The translations under genes were made by a program, and so were the position numbers. From the NCBI GenBank assembly GCA_034004605.1, contig JAVEWJ010000003.1, positions 62,001-126,000 of the forward strand: a stretch of DNA of 64,000 bases, written 5' to 3'. Origin of the DNA: JAVEWJ01 sp034004605. GTDB lineage: Bacteria; Patescibacteriota; Gracilibacteria; UBA1369; LOWO2-01-FULL-3. Under the pieces are notes generated by a model. That model had not been told where the DNA came from, did no database searches, and worked only from the letters and a program-made list of their open reading frames with translations. Positions 34,249 to 43,686 of the stretch are shown piece after piece; position 1 is the stretch's first letter, and each line of letters starts with the position of its first letter.

Positions 34249-35910
34249 ATGGATAAACTCTCTCTTTACAGAAAATATAGACCATCAAATTTTGAAAACC
34301 TTATCGGGCAAGATCACATTAAAACAACTCTTATTAATGCCATTAAGTCCGGTCAGATAGCACATGCTTATGTTTTTTCAGGCCCCAGAGGCACGGGAAA
34401 GACCACAAGTGCCAGACTTATGGCAAAGGCAATAAATTGCGAAAATTTAAAAAACGGTTTTGAGCCTTGTGATGAATGTGATTTTTGCAAAGAAATATCA
34501 AAAGGAAGTCTTATTGATGTAATAGAAATAGATGCAGCTTCGAATACTGGAGTTGATAACATGAGAGAACTTAAAGAGAATATCTCGTTTGCTCCTACAA
34601 GAAGCAAAGCTAAGGTGTATGTGATTGATGAATTCCACATGCTTTCAAAAAGCGCATTTAATGCGCTTTTAAAGACACTTGAGGAGCCCCCTGCCAATGT
34701 ATATTTTATTTTGGCAACGACGGAATTACATAAGATTCCTGAAACTATTATTTCCAGGTGTCAGAATTTCGAGTTTAAAAGAATATCGCCCGAAGAAATG
34801 ACCAAGAGGCTTTTATTTATAGCCAATTCGGAAGGTATAGAAGCTACCGAATCTGCTTTAATGATGATTTCAAAACATGTTAACGGTGGTCTTAGAGATG
34901 CCATAAGTCTGCTCGAACAATTATCTCTTTCCTCTAAAATTACAGAGGAATCAGTGGCAGACCTCCTTGGAATAAGCAGTATAGAATTAATTAATACTTA
35001 CTATCAATTGGTAAAATCAAAAGATACAAAAAAAGCCTTGAATTTTATTGATGAAATTTTTGTTTCAGGTGTTGATTTGAGGCAGTTTGTGCATGATTTT
35101 ATAAATTTACTCAGAGAAAAAGTAATGCTTTGTTTTGCAGAAAATTATCTTAACGCAGTACCTCTTTATGTAAGCCTTATTGAAAATTTTCAAAAAGCTG
35201 TAAAAGATTTCAACCCCGAGATACCAAGACTAGCGCTTGAGATGGCTACTGTAAGAGCAACTTTTGATTTCGAAAAAATAAGCGCAGTGCAAGATCTTCC
35301 GAGTGAGAATAAAAACACTTCGAAGATAGAAGAAAAGATCGAAGACAGAATACTCGAAAAAGTAATTTCTATTGAAAAAGTGGACAAAAAACCTGAGGAA
35401 AGTGAAACTCTGTTAGGAAAAAAATTTGTTAACCCGGAAACCTCATCCGAATCAATTCCGACGAAAGAAATTAATACAACAGAAACAACCACTGTTAATG
35501 CTCCTATTGCTAGTGCTTCCGGTCTTGCCGATTATGATTCTTTGAAACAAAATTGGATAAGTGTGCTCAATCATATTTCAAAGCCTACAATTTCTAGGTC
35601 TCTAAAAACCGGGAATCCTGTCAAAATAGATGGAGATGCTTTGGTTCTTAAGTTTTTTTCAAGTTTTCATAATGATATTGTGATGAAAACAGAAAGCAAA
35701 GTGGAGATTGAGAAGAGTATTCTTGATGTAACTGGTCAAAAACTCCAGATAAAATCTATTGTTGAGGAAAAAATAATGGACGAAGACTTTCGAATGCCTG
35801 ATAAAATCGACGTTCCGGTTCAACAAGCCGCGTCGACACAACCTACTGTCCCCAAAATAGACAAAGCGACAAACGAGGCTCTTGATATTTTTGGAGGTAA
35901 GCTTGTTTAA
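34249..35910 (+). CDS. dnaX: DNA polymerase III subunit gamma/tau
   Basis: 553 residues. Clamp-loader ATPase: Walker A GPRGTGKTTSARLMAKAIN, zinc-module Cys (CENL, CDECDFC), Walker B VYVIDEFHML, sensor 1 ATTELHKIP and the SRC arginine-finger motif. A linker rich in Glu, Ser and Thr and a C-terminal domain follow, so this is a tau-like long form. It loads the sliding clamp at the replication fork. Last gene of the run that starts at comF. Convergent with ligA, stops overlapping by 4 bases. Confidence 0.94.
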   Translation: MDKLSLYRKYRPSNFENLIGQDHIKTTLINAIKSGQIAHAYVFSGPRGTGKTTSARLMAKAINCENLKNGFEPCDECDFCKEISKGSLIDVIEIDAASNTGVDNMRELKENISFAPTRSKAKVYVIDEFHMLSKSAFNALLKTLEEPPANVYFILATTELHKIPETIISRCQNFEFKRISPEEMTKRLLFIANSEGIEATESALMMISKHVNGGLRDAISLLEQLSLSSKITEESVADLLGISSIELINTYYQLVKSKDTKKALNFIDEIFVSGVDLRQFVHDFINLLREKVMLCFAENYLNAVPLYVSLIENFQKAVKDFNPEIPRLALEMATVRATFDFEKISAVQDLPSENKNTSKIEEKIEDRILEKVISIEKVDKKPEESETLLGKKFVNPETSSESIPTKEINTTETTTVNAPIASASGLADYDSLKQNWISVLNHISKPTISRSLKTGNPVKIDGDALVLKFFSSFHNDIVMKTESKVEIEKSILDVTGQKLQIKSIVEEKIMDEDFRMPDKIDVPVQQAASTQPTVPKIDKATNEALDIFGGKLV

Positions 35911-37949
35911 GTACCTAGCATTTTTATTAAATCAGTTTCCATAAGGCATTTGACTCCCAGGCTTTTTGCTTTTTCGAGTTTTGACCCGGCATTTTCTCCA
36001 CAAACTAGAAAGTCAGTATTTTTTGAGACGCTTGAAGATACGCTACCGCCTTTCGATTTGATTAGGCTTGAAATGTCATCTCTGGAAAATTTTTCGAGAG
36101 TGCCTGTTATAACAAATGTCTTTTCTGAGAATAAATCATTATTTCGGGAAATAAAATGACCGGTTTTTAAAACCACTCCGCTTCGTTCAAATTCGTGTAA
36201 TAAATTTCTATTATTGGATTCTTTAAACCAGTCAAAAATGGATTTTCCGATTTTTTCTCCTATTTTGTCGATAGCTATTAACTCATCCAACCTTATTGTG
36301 TTCACAAGATTATAAAGAGCCAAAGGTTTTAAATCGCCCTCTAGCTTTTTGTCCTTTACCAGAAATTTTGAAAAATCATAAGAACCTTGTTCTCCAAGAA
36401 AACGAATACCCAGAGAAAAAACGAATTTATTCAAATCAATATTTTTAGCCGTTTTTATGGCGTCTAGAAGGTTTTGAATTTTTTTCTCTTTGAATAGAGG
36501 TAAAGTGGAAAGAACCTCCTTTGATAAATTTAAAATATCCGAGGATCTTTTGATGAGCCCTCTTTCCACCATCATTTCAAGATTTTTTTTGCCTAAGCCT
36601 TCGAGATTGAATGCTTTTCGCGAAACAAAGTGTTTTAAAGATGCTTTTATTATCGCCGGACAAATGGGGTTTTCGCATCTTGTTGCTGATTCCATCGAAT
36701 CCCTAAAGGCTTTTTTTCCGCAAACCGGACAATTTTGTGGAAAATGAAAGTTTTTTTCATTGCCTGTTCTAAATTCTTTAAGAACACTTACCACTTCCGG
36801 AATTACATCTCCGGCTTTTTGAATAACCACGGTATCACCAATTTTTATATCTTTTTCCTTAATAAAATCTTCATTATGAAGCGTCGCTCTCTTTACGGTA
36901 GACCCCGCCACTAGCACGGGATTAAATTCAGCGACGGGAGTTAGGGCTCCTGTACGACCCACTTGAATGACAATTCTTTCAATTTTTGTACTTACTTTTT
37001 CGGCAGGAAATTTATATGCAACAGCAAATCTCGGATGCTTGGCCGTGACACCCATTTGTTTTTGCAAAGCCAAATCATTAACTTTTACGACTATCCCATC
37101 TATTTCATAAGGTAGGGTTTCCCTCTTTTTTGTCCAATATGTAATAAAATCCACCACTTCATTAAGACTTTCGCATTTTTTATAATGTTCACAAATATGA
37201 AAACCGAGGCTTTTTAGTTTTTTAAGAAGTTGTTCTTGAGTGTGAACGGCAATATCATCTTTTTCACCTATCGCGTAAAAATACATTTCCAAATCCCGCT
37301 CCCGAGTAATTTCCGGGTCAAGCTGTCTTACGCTTCCTGAGGCACAGTTTCTTGGATTTGCGAATGTGGAAAGACCTAAAGCGTTTTGGATTTTATTCAA
37401 TTTTTCAAAGCTTTTTTTCGGCATAAAAACCTCTCCTGATGCCTCTAGATCGATTTTTTCGGTCAAGTCATGGGGAATATTTTTGATAACAGATACAGTG
37501 TGTGTGACATCTTCTCCTACTTTTCCGTCCCCTCTGGTAATAGCTCTAATAAATTGGCCATTTTTGTAATGAATTGTAATGTTTAAGCCATCGTTTTTAA
37601 GTTCGCATAAATACTCGATTTTGTCATTCGTAAGCTTTGAAATTCTTTCTTCCCACTCTTTGAGTTCCTCAATGGAAAAAATGTCCTCCAGGCTCTTTTT
37701 TGGGGTAATATGGTCAACTTTTTGGAATTTTTCCGAAGGAGTCTCCCCCACTTTTTGAGTTGGAGAATCATCATCTTTCAGCTCCGGAAAAGCATCTTCG
37801 AGGGTTTTAAGTTCTCTTTTTAGGCTATCATAGACGCTGTCCTCCACTTTCGGGTCTTCAAACATGTAATATTGTTTATTTAGAGCCAAAATTTTTTCCT
37901 TAAGCACTTTTATTCTGGAAATCGCTTTATCTTTATTGATATTCGCCAT
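35907..37949 (-). CDS. ligA: NAD-dependent DNA ligase
   Basis: 680 residues, full length. Adenylation domain: CELKNDGLNI (the active-site Lys of KxDG), RGDGKVGEDVTHT, FANPRNCASGSVRQLDP, EIDGIVVKV and YKFPAE. OB fold, zinc finger CPVCG with CENPIC, helix-hairpin-helix region and a C-terminal BRCT domain (FVITGTLEKFSRDDI) follow. It seals nicks in replication and repair using NAD. It starts divergently from the gene at 38019 across a 69-base promoter region. Confidence 0.96.
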   Translation of the reverse strand: MANINKDKAISRIKVLKEKILALNKQYYMFEDPKVEDSVYDSLKRELKTLEDAFPELKDDDSPTQKVGETPSEKFQKVDHITPKKSLEDIFSIEELKEWEERISKLTNDKIEYLCELKNDGLNITIHYKNGQFIRAITRGDGKVGEDVTHTVSVIKNIPHDLTEKIDLEASGEVFMPKKSFEKLNKIQNALGLSTFANPRNCASGSVRQLDPEITRERDLEMYFYAIGEKDDIAVHTQEQLLKKLKSLGFHICEHYKKCESLNEVVDFITYWTKKRETLPYEIDGIVVKVNDLALQKQMGVTAKHPRFAVAYKFPAEKVSTKIERIVIQVGRTGALTPVAEFNPVLVAGSTVKRATLHNEDFIKEKDIKIGDTVVIQKAGDVIPEVVSVLKEFRTGNEKNFHFPQNCPVCGKKAFRDSMESATRCENPICPAIIKASLKHFVSRKAFNLEGLGKKNLEMMVERGLIKRSSDILNLSKEVLSTLPLFKEKKIQNLLDAIKTAKNIDLNKFVFSLGIRFLGEQGSYDFSKFLVKDKKLEGDLKPLALYNLVNTIRLDELIAIDKIGEKIGKSIFDWFKESNNRNLLHEFERSGVVLKTGHFISRNNDLFSEKTFVITGTLEKFSRDDISSLIKSKGGSVSSSVSKNTDFLVCGENAGSKLEKAKSLGVKCLMETDLIKMLGT

Positions 37950-38018
37950 TTGAGGTTTGATTTAAGCCTTAAAATTTGGTATAATAATACGATAAATTAT
38001 TGTTTAAGTTAAGGAAAA

Positions 38019-38396
38019 ATGAGTGGAAATGACAACTCAATTCAAATCACAGAAGAAATGCAAAAAGAGCTAAACAAGCCTCTAGCAAATCCATCAGGTA
38101 TGAGTCTTTCCGACCAGCAATTTTTGGACCGGGTCATTAAGTTTGTGAATGAGGGCAGAATAAATTTATTTAGTGTGGATTCGGTAATAAACCACGCTGT
38201 TTATGATGGTTTGGAACCGAAACTTCAGGCAAAAGTCGAAATTCAAGCGCTTACGGTTCTTTCTTCCATAAGGGAAATAAAAGGGCTTTATGATGCGGGA
38301 TATGTGAACAGTTACCAAATTCAAAATCTTGTGGCGAAACTTAAACAATATGTCTCGAATATTGAGGAAACGGGTGGGGATGTGTTTATAATTTAA
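38019..38396 (+). CDS. small conserved-type unknown protein
   Basis: 125 residues, predicted helical, with no signal or membrane segment. Motif-like stretch REIKGLYDAGYVNSYQIQNL and C-terminus GGDVFII. Proteins of this type occur in other CPR genomes from memory; function unknown. TATAAT at 37980-37985 gives a leader of about 27 bases. It heads a three-gene run of unknowns ending at 40384. Confidence 0.65.
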   Translation: MSGNDNSIQITEEMQKELNKPLANPSGMSLSDQQFLDRVIKFVNEGRINLFSVDSVINHAVYDGLEPKLQAKVEIQALTVLSSIREIKGLYDAGYVNSYQIQNLVAKLKQYVSNIEETGGDVFII

Positions 38397-38408
38397 TAGA
38401 ATTTTTAT

Positions 38409-39845
38409 ATGGGAGGTGATTTAGAAAATAGGGATAAGGGTGTGGATGTTGTTGCTACCGGTACGGAAACAACAGACACGGCTAAGCAACAAAAAGAACA
38501 TGCTACTGATGTAGCTACAGAAGTGTCTGGAGGACAAACCAGTACTTCTCCCGAAGTTGGTTATCCCGATGTTGAAAGTCCTACAGGAAATCTCGAAGCC
38601 GGTATTTCCACGGGCGACCGACCAGGAGATTCTTCCGAAGTTTCGGCTGCTACGGAAACCGGTGATGAACAACAAGATCCCACATCCGAAGTTCAAAAAA
38701 CAGAATTGGAGGCAGATACTTCTACTGGTGGCTCAGCAGCTACAGAAATATATAGTACAGGGCGCGAAAATTCTCCCGAAGGCTCACCAACAACTGACAC
38801 AGCTGGTGAAGATGCTACTTCCGAAGTTCAAAAAACAGAATATGAGGTTTTAGTGAACGAGGCCGGTGGACCGAATAAATATACAAAAATGCTCAGCGAT
38901 GTGGCGGAACAGGTTCCTCAAATAGCCGAATCTCCTCTATTTAAAGCCTTGATTATTATGGCGGCTAAATATGGAGGGATTTTTGATGCTCTTTCAAACA
39001 TCGGGGTGTCGTTCGATGAAAGAATAAATAAAGAAGAATATAATTCCGAGAAACTCGAAACCGATGATGCCCAAAAGCTACTTGCATTGCAAACGATCTC
39101 GACGGCCATTTCGGAAGACTCGATAAATTTTGTTAAGAACCAAAATGAGCAACTGGAATCTTCTTCCACAAGATTTGCGGCAGGTGTTTTGTTTGGAAGT
39201 ACAGACGGAACGACATTAACTCTTTCAGACAAAGAAATTACAGATCCCTATCAGCTCGCAGCGAAGCTCGATAAAGGTCATTTTGACGCTTCTTCAAACA
39301 ATACAAAAGCATATGAGAAGGTAACAAATCCGGATGTATTCTTTGCAAATATGAATTCTTTTCATGCCGGATCCGTTGTGTTCTTCAATTTGGAAGAACC
39401 GAAAAAAGATGCAAAGGAAGGCGAGAAAGACTCAAAGCTTCCATTTTCAATAAAACCGATGCTTTCGGGTGTACTTGATGGAAACGGAAATATTCTATAT
39501 TTCGGACCATCCAAAGATGATTCAACTCAAAAAGTGAGGAGAATCGCCATAGTCGATATGAAAGATAAGGCTTTTAAGATTGAGATGGTTATGAAAAAAG
39601 ACCCGAAAGCACTTGAAAATATCGTCTCGGGAAATACTGCTCCGGTTGTTGATCCGAATGCTCCTGCTACTGGTACTGCTCCTGCTCCTGGTACTGGTGC
39701 TGAGACTGCTACCGCTACCGCTACTGCTACCGCTACTGCTACCGCTACTGCTCCTACTACTGCCAATCCTGCTGCTTCGGGAGAGTCTCCTGCTACTACT
39801 GCCCCTGGTTCCCCCATTCCCGCTCCTGATACTACCGCTGCCTAA
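38409..39845 (+). CDS. uncharacterised protein with low-complexity ends
   Basis: 478 residues. A Thr/Glu/Ser-rich disordered N-terminus (about 1-145) contains a repeated TSEVQKTE element. The folded middle (about 150-400) is not recognised. The tail has an Ala-Thr dipeptide run encoded by GCTACC/GCTACT hexamers (39712-39750), then Pro/Ala-rich sequence. No signal peptide or membrane helix. The start at 38409 follows the previous stop by 12 bases. The middle contains FSIKPMLSGVLDGNGNILYF, a possible strand-rich domain. Confidence 0.6.
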   Translation: MGGDLENRDKGVDVVATGTETTDTAKQQKEHATDVATEVSGGQTSTSPEVGYPDVESPTGNLEAGISTGDRPGDSSEVSAATETGDEQQDPTSEVQKTELEADTSTGGSAATEIYSTGRENSPEGSPTTDTAGEDATSEVQKTEYEVLVNEAGGPNKYTKMLSDVAEQVPQIAESPLFKALIIMAAKYGGIFDALSNIGVSFDERINKEEYNSEKLETDDAQKLLALQTISTAISEDSINFVKNQNEQLESSSTRFAAGVLFGSTDGTTLTLSDKEITDPYQLAAKLDKGHFDASSNNTKAYEKVTNPDVFFANMNSFHAGSVVFFNLEEPKKDAKEGEKDSKLPFSIKPMLSGVLDGNGNILYFGPSKDDSTQKVRRIAIVDMKDKAFKIEMVMKKDPKALENIVSGNTAPVVDPNAPATGTAPAPGTGAETATATATATATATATAPTTANPAASGESPATTAPGSPIPAPDTTAA

Positions 39846-39895
39846 TGCTTTAGTTTAAAGAATTTGTTCACAAAATCATTAATACATAAAAAATA

Positions 39896-40384
39896 ATGTC
39901 CGACCCATCACAGCAAAATACGGCTACAACTACAGGTACTCAATCCGGCTCCACAGGTGACGATTCAAGAGTGCCTGCAGGTCTTGTCCTTGATAAGGCA
40001 AAAACCTCCGAGCAATATATGCGAGAGGCCGAGGCAACTTATATAATTCCCGTTATTATTCGTGATAAATTTCCGGACCTGATCAAATTGATCGTGGAAA
40101 CGGAATCCATGGACAAAGAAGAAAGAGAATATTGGCTTTCCATAATGCCTGTGATGACGGAGGACCAGATTGTAAAACTGCGAAACATCCTTTTAAACGA
40201 AAAGGAACAACTTTATAAAATCGACCAGGAATATCAAAATAAAGGAGGTAAAAAAACAGTTGAACCTTTGGATGAAATCAAACTTAAGGAAAGGATTGAA
40301 AAACTAAAAGAGGCCGAGAAAAGTTCGGAAGAAGAAGAACAAGCCAAAGAAGCGGAACTTCTTAAAATGTTGGAAACAATTTAG
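39896..40384 (+). CDS. small unknown protein, probable paralogue of 22887-23378
   Basis: 162 residues. A Thr/Ser/Gly-rich start, then EREYWLSIMPVMTEDQIVKL and a Lys/Glu-rich coiled-coil-like C-terminus. The central block parallels the one in the protein at 22887 (helix, Pro, QI/QID, long acidic helix). Possibly a protein-interaction module; no family is recognised. It ends 3 bases before the opposing sortase stop. Confidence 0.6.
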   Translation: MSDPSQQNTATTTGTQSGSTGDDSRVPAGLVLDKAKTSEQYMREAEATYIIPVIIRDKFPDLIKLIVETESMDKEEREYWLSIMPVMTEDQIVKLRNILLNEKEQLYKIDQEYQNKGGKKTVEPLDEIKLKERIEKLKEAEKSSEEEEQAKEAELLKMLETI

Positions 40385-40387
40385 ATT

Positions 40388-41203
40388 TTATCTCGGAACT
40401 TTTATTGAAGTTGAATCTGATTGTGACGTGCTTTCTACAACGGGCTTTGCAATAACAATAAGTCTTCTTAAATTTGTGCCTACAGGAGTACAAGTGATTA
40501 AAGTAAGAGTCTCGGTTTCTGTTTGTTTTAAGACCTCTATTTGTGTCGGTTTTACTTCAAATTTTTCCTTAATTTCATAAATAAATTTCTTTTGATTGTA
40601 ATACATCACAACTCTGTCCCCCACTTCGACATCATGAAGTAAAGCAAATACATCTTTAAACCTTCCCGGATCCCATGGAAAGTAGGAAGAATGCCCTGTA
40701 ATCACGATATTTCCATTTTCTCCAGGAAGGCTTGTGCCTGGATAGTGAACAACTCCTCCTCGGAGGGCTTCCTGAATGTCATTTTCCAGAGCTTTCCAGT
40801 CTCTCTGAATGAGGTTTTCGCTACTAACTCGTACAATTGGAACATTTTGATTGATTCTCGGAATTACTATTCGATCAGTTGTAGGCATGATTTCAAGGTC
40901 CAAAGGGGGAACTTGTTTTTGTTGAAAATCTTTTGCGCCAGAAGGTGCCACAATAATTTGAGTTTGTGTTTGATCTGAAATATCTATCAGATCAGTAAGC
41001 GGACTTTCTGTAGTTGTTCCGGTTATATCGGAATATTTGTTTGAAATAATTTTATAATAGGCGGGCGCATTCATAAGCAAAAAAAGAACTACAAGAATAA
41101 GGCCTGAAACAAGGATTTGTTTTATTATTCCATTGATTTTTCGCGATATGCCTTTGTCATTATTTTCAGGAGGCAAATGCAGTTTTGTGTTTTCTTCGTT
41201 CAT
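40388..41203 (-). CDS. sortase, class D/E-like
   Basis: 271 residues. One N-terminal membrane helix (about 28-46) and a linker precede the sortase barrel. Catalytic His is in NIVITGHSSYF, catalytic Cys and Arg in TLITCTPVGTNLRRLIVIA. Sortases cleave a C-terminal sorting signal and attach the protein to the cell wall or to pilin subunits. No LPxTG protein is present in the window; the giant protein at 47310 ends in a different tripartite tail. A sortase implies a Gram-positive-type envelope. Confidence 0.88.
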   Translation of the reverse strand: MNEENTKLHLPPENNDKGISRKINGIIKQILVSGLILVVLFLLMNAPAYYKIISNKYSDITGTTTESPLTDLIDISDQTQTQIIVAPSGAKDFQQKQVPPLDLEIMPTTDRIVIPRINQNVPIVRVSSENLIQRDWKALENDIQEALRGGVVHYPGTSLPGENGNIVITGHSSYFPWDPGRFKDVFALLHDVEVGDRVVMYYNQKKFIYEIKEKFEVKPTQIEVLKQTETETLTLITCTPVGTNLRRLIVIAKPVVESTSQSDSTSIKVPR

Positions 41204-41353
41204 TTTGTTTGTTTTCTCTAATATTATAGCCTATTTTTGGCTTATTTTCAATTTCAATACCAGCTTATGGTTCTTTGTTTTATGAATATTTTTTTTAAAT
41301 TTGACCAAAAAGGCTTTTATATGGGATAATTTAATGTATCTAAATAATGGAAA

Positions 41354-43684
41354 ATGGAGGAAAAAATACTGTATGACAAGTATTTCGATATTGAAAAAAT
41401 TGCAGATGAAATCAAACTATATCTAAAAGATTTCGATAGAAAAAGGTTTATAGATGCCTTTCATTTTGCCGAAAAAGCACATCGTTCTCAACTTAGAAAA
41501 GACGGAGAGACTCCATATATTGTCCACCCGGTTTCGGCTGCTAAAATACTTATGGCAATTCACGCCGATGAAGATATTTTGATTTCGGCTCTTCTTCACG
41601 ATGTTCCTGAGGACACAAGTTTTACCCTAAACGAAGTAAAAGTGAAATTTGGTGAAAAAGTGGCGTTTTTGGTTAATGGGATAACAAAACTTACCGCGGT
41701 TCATTACAAAAATGAAAATCTTGAGTCGATTGATAGTCTAAAAAAGATGTTTTTCCATATTGCAAAGGATCCGCGAGTAATTATCATAAAATTGGCCGAT
41801 CGGCTTCATAATATGCGTACTCTAAAATTTGCTCGTGCCGACAAACAAATTCGAACCGCCAAGGAAACTTTGGAAATTTATGTACCGGCAGCAAATATTC
41901 TGGGTCTTTATGTTATAAAAAGAGAGATGGAAGATCTTTGTTTTTCTTATCTTTTCCCAACAGAATTTAATAATTTAAAAAGCAAAATTGAGGAGGATGA
42001 GAAAAAACACAATAGCGATGTTGAAAATTTCAAAAGAGATTTAGTTAAGAAATTTTTTGATGCAGGTATAGAAGCCGATGTGCAGCTTACAAAACACAGT
42101 CTTTATGAGATTTATAAGAAACTTTGCGATATCGGACGACCCTTCGATTATATTGATGATGGTGTACTAATTAATGTGGTTGTAAAAAACAAAGAGGATT
42201 GTTATCGGGCTCTTGGGATAATACACGCATCTTATTTACCGAAATCCGATAAGTTTCAAGATTTCATCGCAAGCCCCAAGATGAACGGATACAGCGGACT
42301 TCACACTTCAGTGTTCGGCGTGAAAGGTCTTCTTACAGATATTCGAATTATGGACGAGGATATGGGGCTTTTTGCAAATTATGGTATTATGTCGCCGTTT
42401 TTCAAAGAGATGAATACCGGTAAAGATTTTTACGCGGAAAACAAGAACTATTGGGCAAAAATGATTGTGGAAACTCAAAAAATCCATGAATCAGATGAGT
42501 TTATTTCGAATCTCAAATCAGATATTTTTGAAGATAGAATTGTTGTGTATTCCTCGAAAGGAAGTTCAATCAATCTTCCAAAAAACGCGACCTTGATTGA
42601 TTTCGCATATGCTCTGGGGTCTGAGACCGGAAATCATGCAATAAATGCCGTGGTAAATAATCAAGTAAAACCGATTACTACGATTCTTAAATCAGGCGAT
42701 GTCGTTCAAATTCGTACTTCAGTTCATGCAGAACCTGAATTTTACTGGATGAATTTCGCTAAAACCACATTTGCAAAAAATAAAATCAAGAATTATTTCA
42801 ATAAAGTGGATGATGGCAAAAAGAGAAAAGCTGTAATAAATATGCTTCAAAGAGAGCTTGATATTGCAGGTCTTGGTTATTGGAAGGATCTTAAGTTTAA
42901 GAGTGTTCAAAAAACATTAAAAAAAGTGAAAAATGTGATTTACCGGAACTGGAAAGACGTATTTGAAGCCATTTCCAATGGTGAGCTTCAAGCAGTGACT
43001 TTGGTAAAATCGCTTAAAGAAAGAAAATTTGTGTTTGATTTCGATCAGATTTACAAACCCGGAAAAATGGTGCGAATGAAAATTGTGGCTAGTGACAGGC
43101 CCGGTCTCGCAACGGATATTACAAATATTATTGATAGAAATTCAATAAATATGCGCTATTTTAAGGGATATAATCCTCCTTTTTTAAAAAGCGCTTATTT
43201 TGATATAAGGTTTTTTGCAAAAGATCCTAAAGAAATCGGAAGAATTTTTTATGAAATAAGGCAAATAGAAGGTGTTAAAACTGTGAATCGTGTTAAGCCA
43301 ACTCAGCTTATTCTTTTTCTTTTGTCATTTGTTTTCACCGTTTTTGTATGGGTTTCAAACAGCTATTTAATAAATTACATTATCGAAATCGGTTTCAAAA
43401 AGGTAAACAGTCTTCTTGCATATACTCTTCTTTATGTAGAGCTTTTTATGCCTCTTGTTTCCGTAATTTTCCTTACAAATGTACTCGGCAAATATTATCC
43501 TGCTCTTATTAACAAAAGAATTCTTTGGGTAATTTCTTTTGTTGTTCTTTCGCTTTCGGTTCTGTTTATTTTCTTGAGATATATAAATTTAAACCTTGAA
43601 ATCGATTCAAGAATTATGGCAGGAGGAATTATTATTGCCTACATCTACTTATTTTTGAGGTATCGAAAAGTGATGCGAAATTAA
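41354..43684 (+). CDS. membrane-bound RelA/SpoT homologue, probably hydrolase-only
   Basis: 776 residues. The HD hydrolase domain (about 28-175) is intact: HPVSAAKIL, LLHDVPEDT, IKLADRLHNMRTL. The synthetase domain (about 215-345) keeps its shape (CYRALGIIH, SPKMNGYSGLHTSVFG) but has lost key residues: GRxKxxYSI reads LTKHSLYEI and the usual IR after the metal Asp reads IN. A TGS domain (about 395-455) and an ACT domain (about 570-650) follow. The last 120 residues hold about four membrane helices, not usual for this family. Inferred role: (p)ppGpp hydrolysis at the membrane. The start at 41354 gives MEEKILYD; a -10-like GATAAT lies about 25 bases upstream. Confidence 0.82.
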   Translation: MEEKILYDKYFDIEKIADEIKLYLKDFDRKRFIDAFHFAEKAHRSQLRKDGETPYIVHPVSAAKILMAIHADEDILISALLHDVPEDTSFTLNEVKVKFGEKVAFLVNGITKLTAVHYKNENLESIDSLKKMFFHIAKDPRVIIIKLADRLHNMRTLKFARADKQIRTAKETLEIYVPAANILGLYVIKREMEDLCFSYLFPTEFNNLKSKIEEDEKKHNSDVENFKRDLVKKFFDAGIEADVQLTKHSLYEIYKKLCDIGRPFDYIDDGVLINVVVKNKEDCYRALGIIHASYLPKSDKFQDFIASPKMNGYSGLHTSVFGVKGLLTDIRIMDEDMGLFANYGIMSPFFKEMNTGKDFYAENKNYWAKMIVETQKIHESDEFISNLKSDIFEDRIVVYSSKGSSINLPKNATLIDFAYALGSETGNHAINAVVNNQVKPITTILKSGDVVQIRTSVHAEPEFYWMNFAKTTFAKNKIKNYFNKVDDGKKRKAVINMLQRELDIAGLGYWKDLKFKSVQKTLKKVKNVIYRNWKDVFEAISNGELQAVTLVKSLKERKFVFDFDQIYKPGKMVRMKIVASDRPGLATDITNIIDRNSINMRYFKGYNPPFLKSAYFDIRFFAKDPKEIGRIFYEIRQIEGVKTVNRVKPTQLILFLLSFVFTVFVWVSNSYLINYIIEIGFKKVNSLLAYTLLYVELFMPLVSVIFLTNVLGKYYPALINKRILWVISFVVLSLSVLFIFLRYINLNLEIDSRIMAGGIIIAYIYLFLRYRKVMRN

Positions 43685-43686
43685 TT

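Noticed and set aside
39527..39858. Val/Ala-rich and Leu-rich frames opposite or beside the Ala-Thr run
   Set aside because: They are products of the GCTACC/GCTACT hexamers read in other frames.
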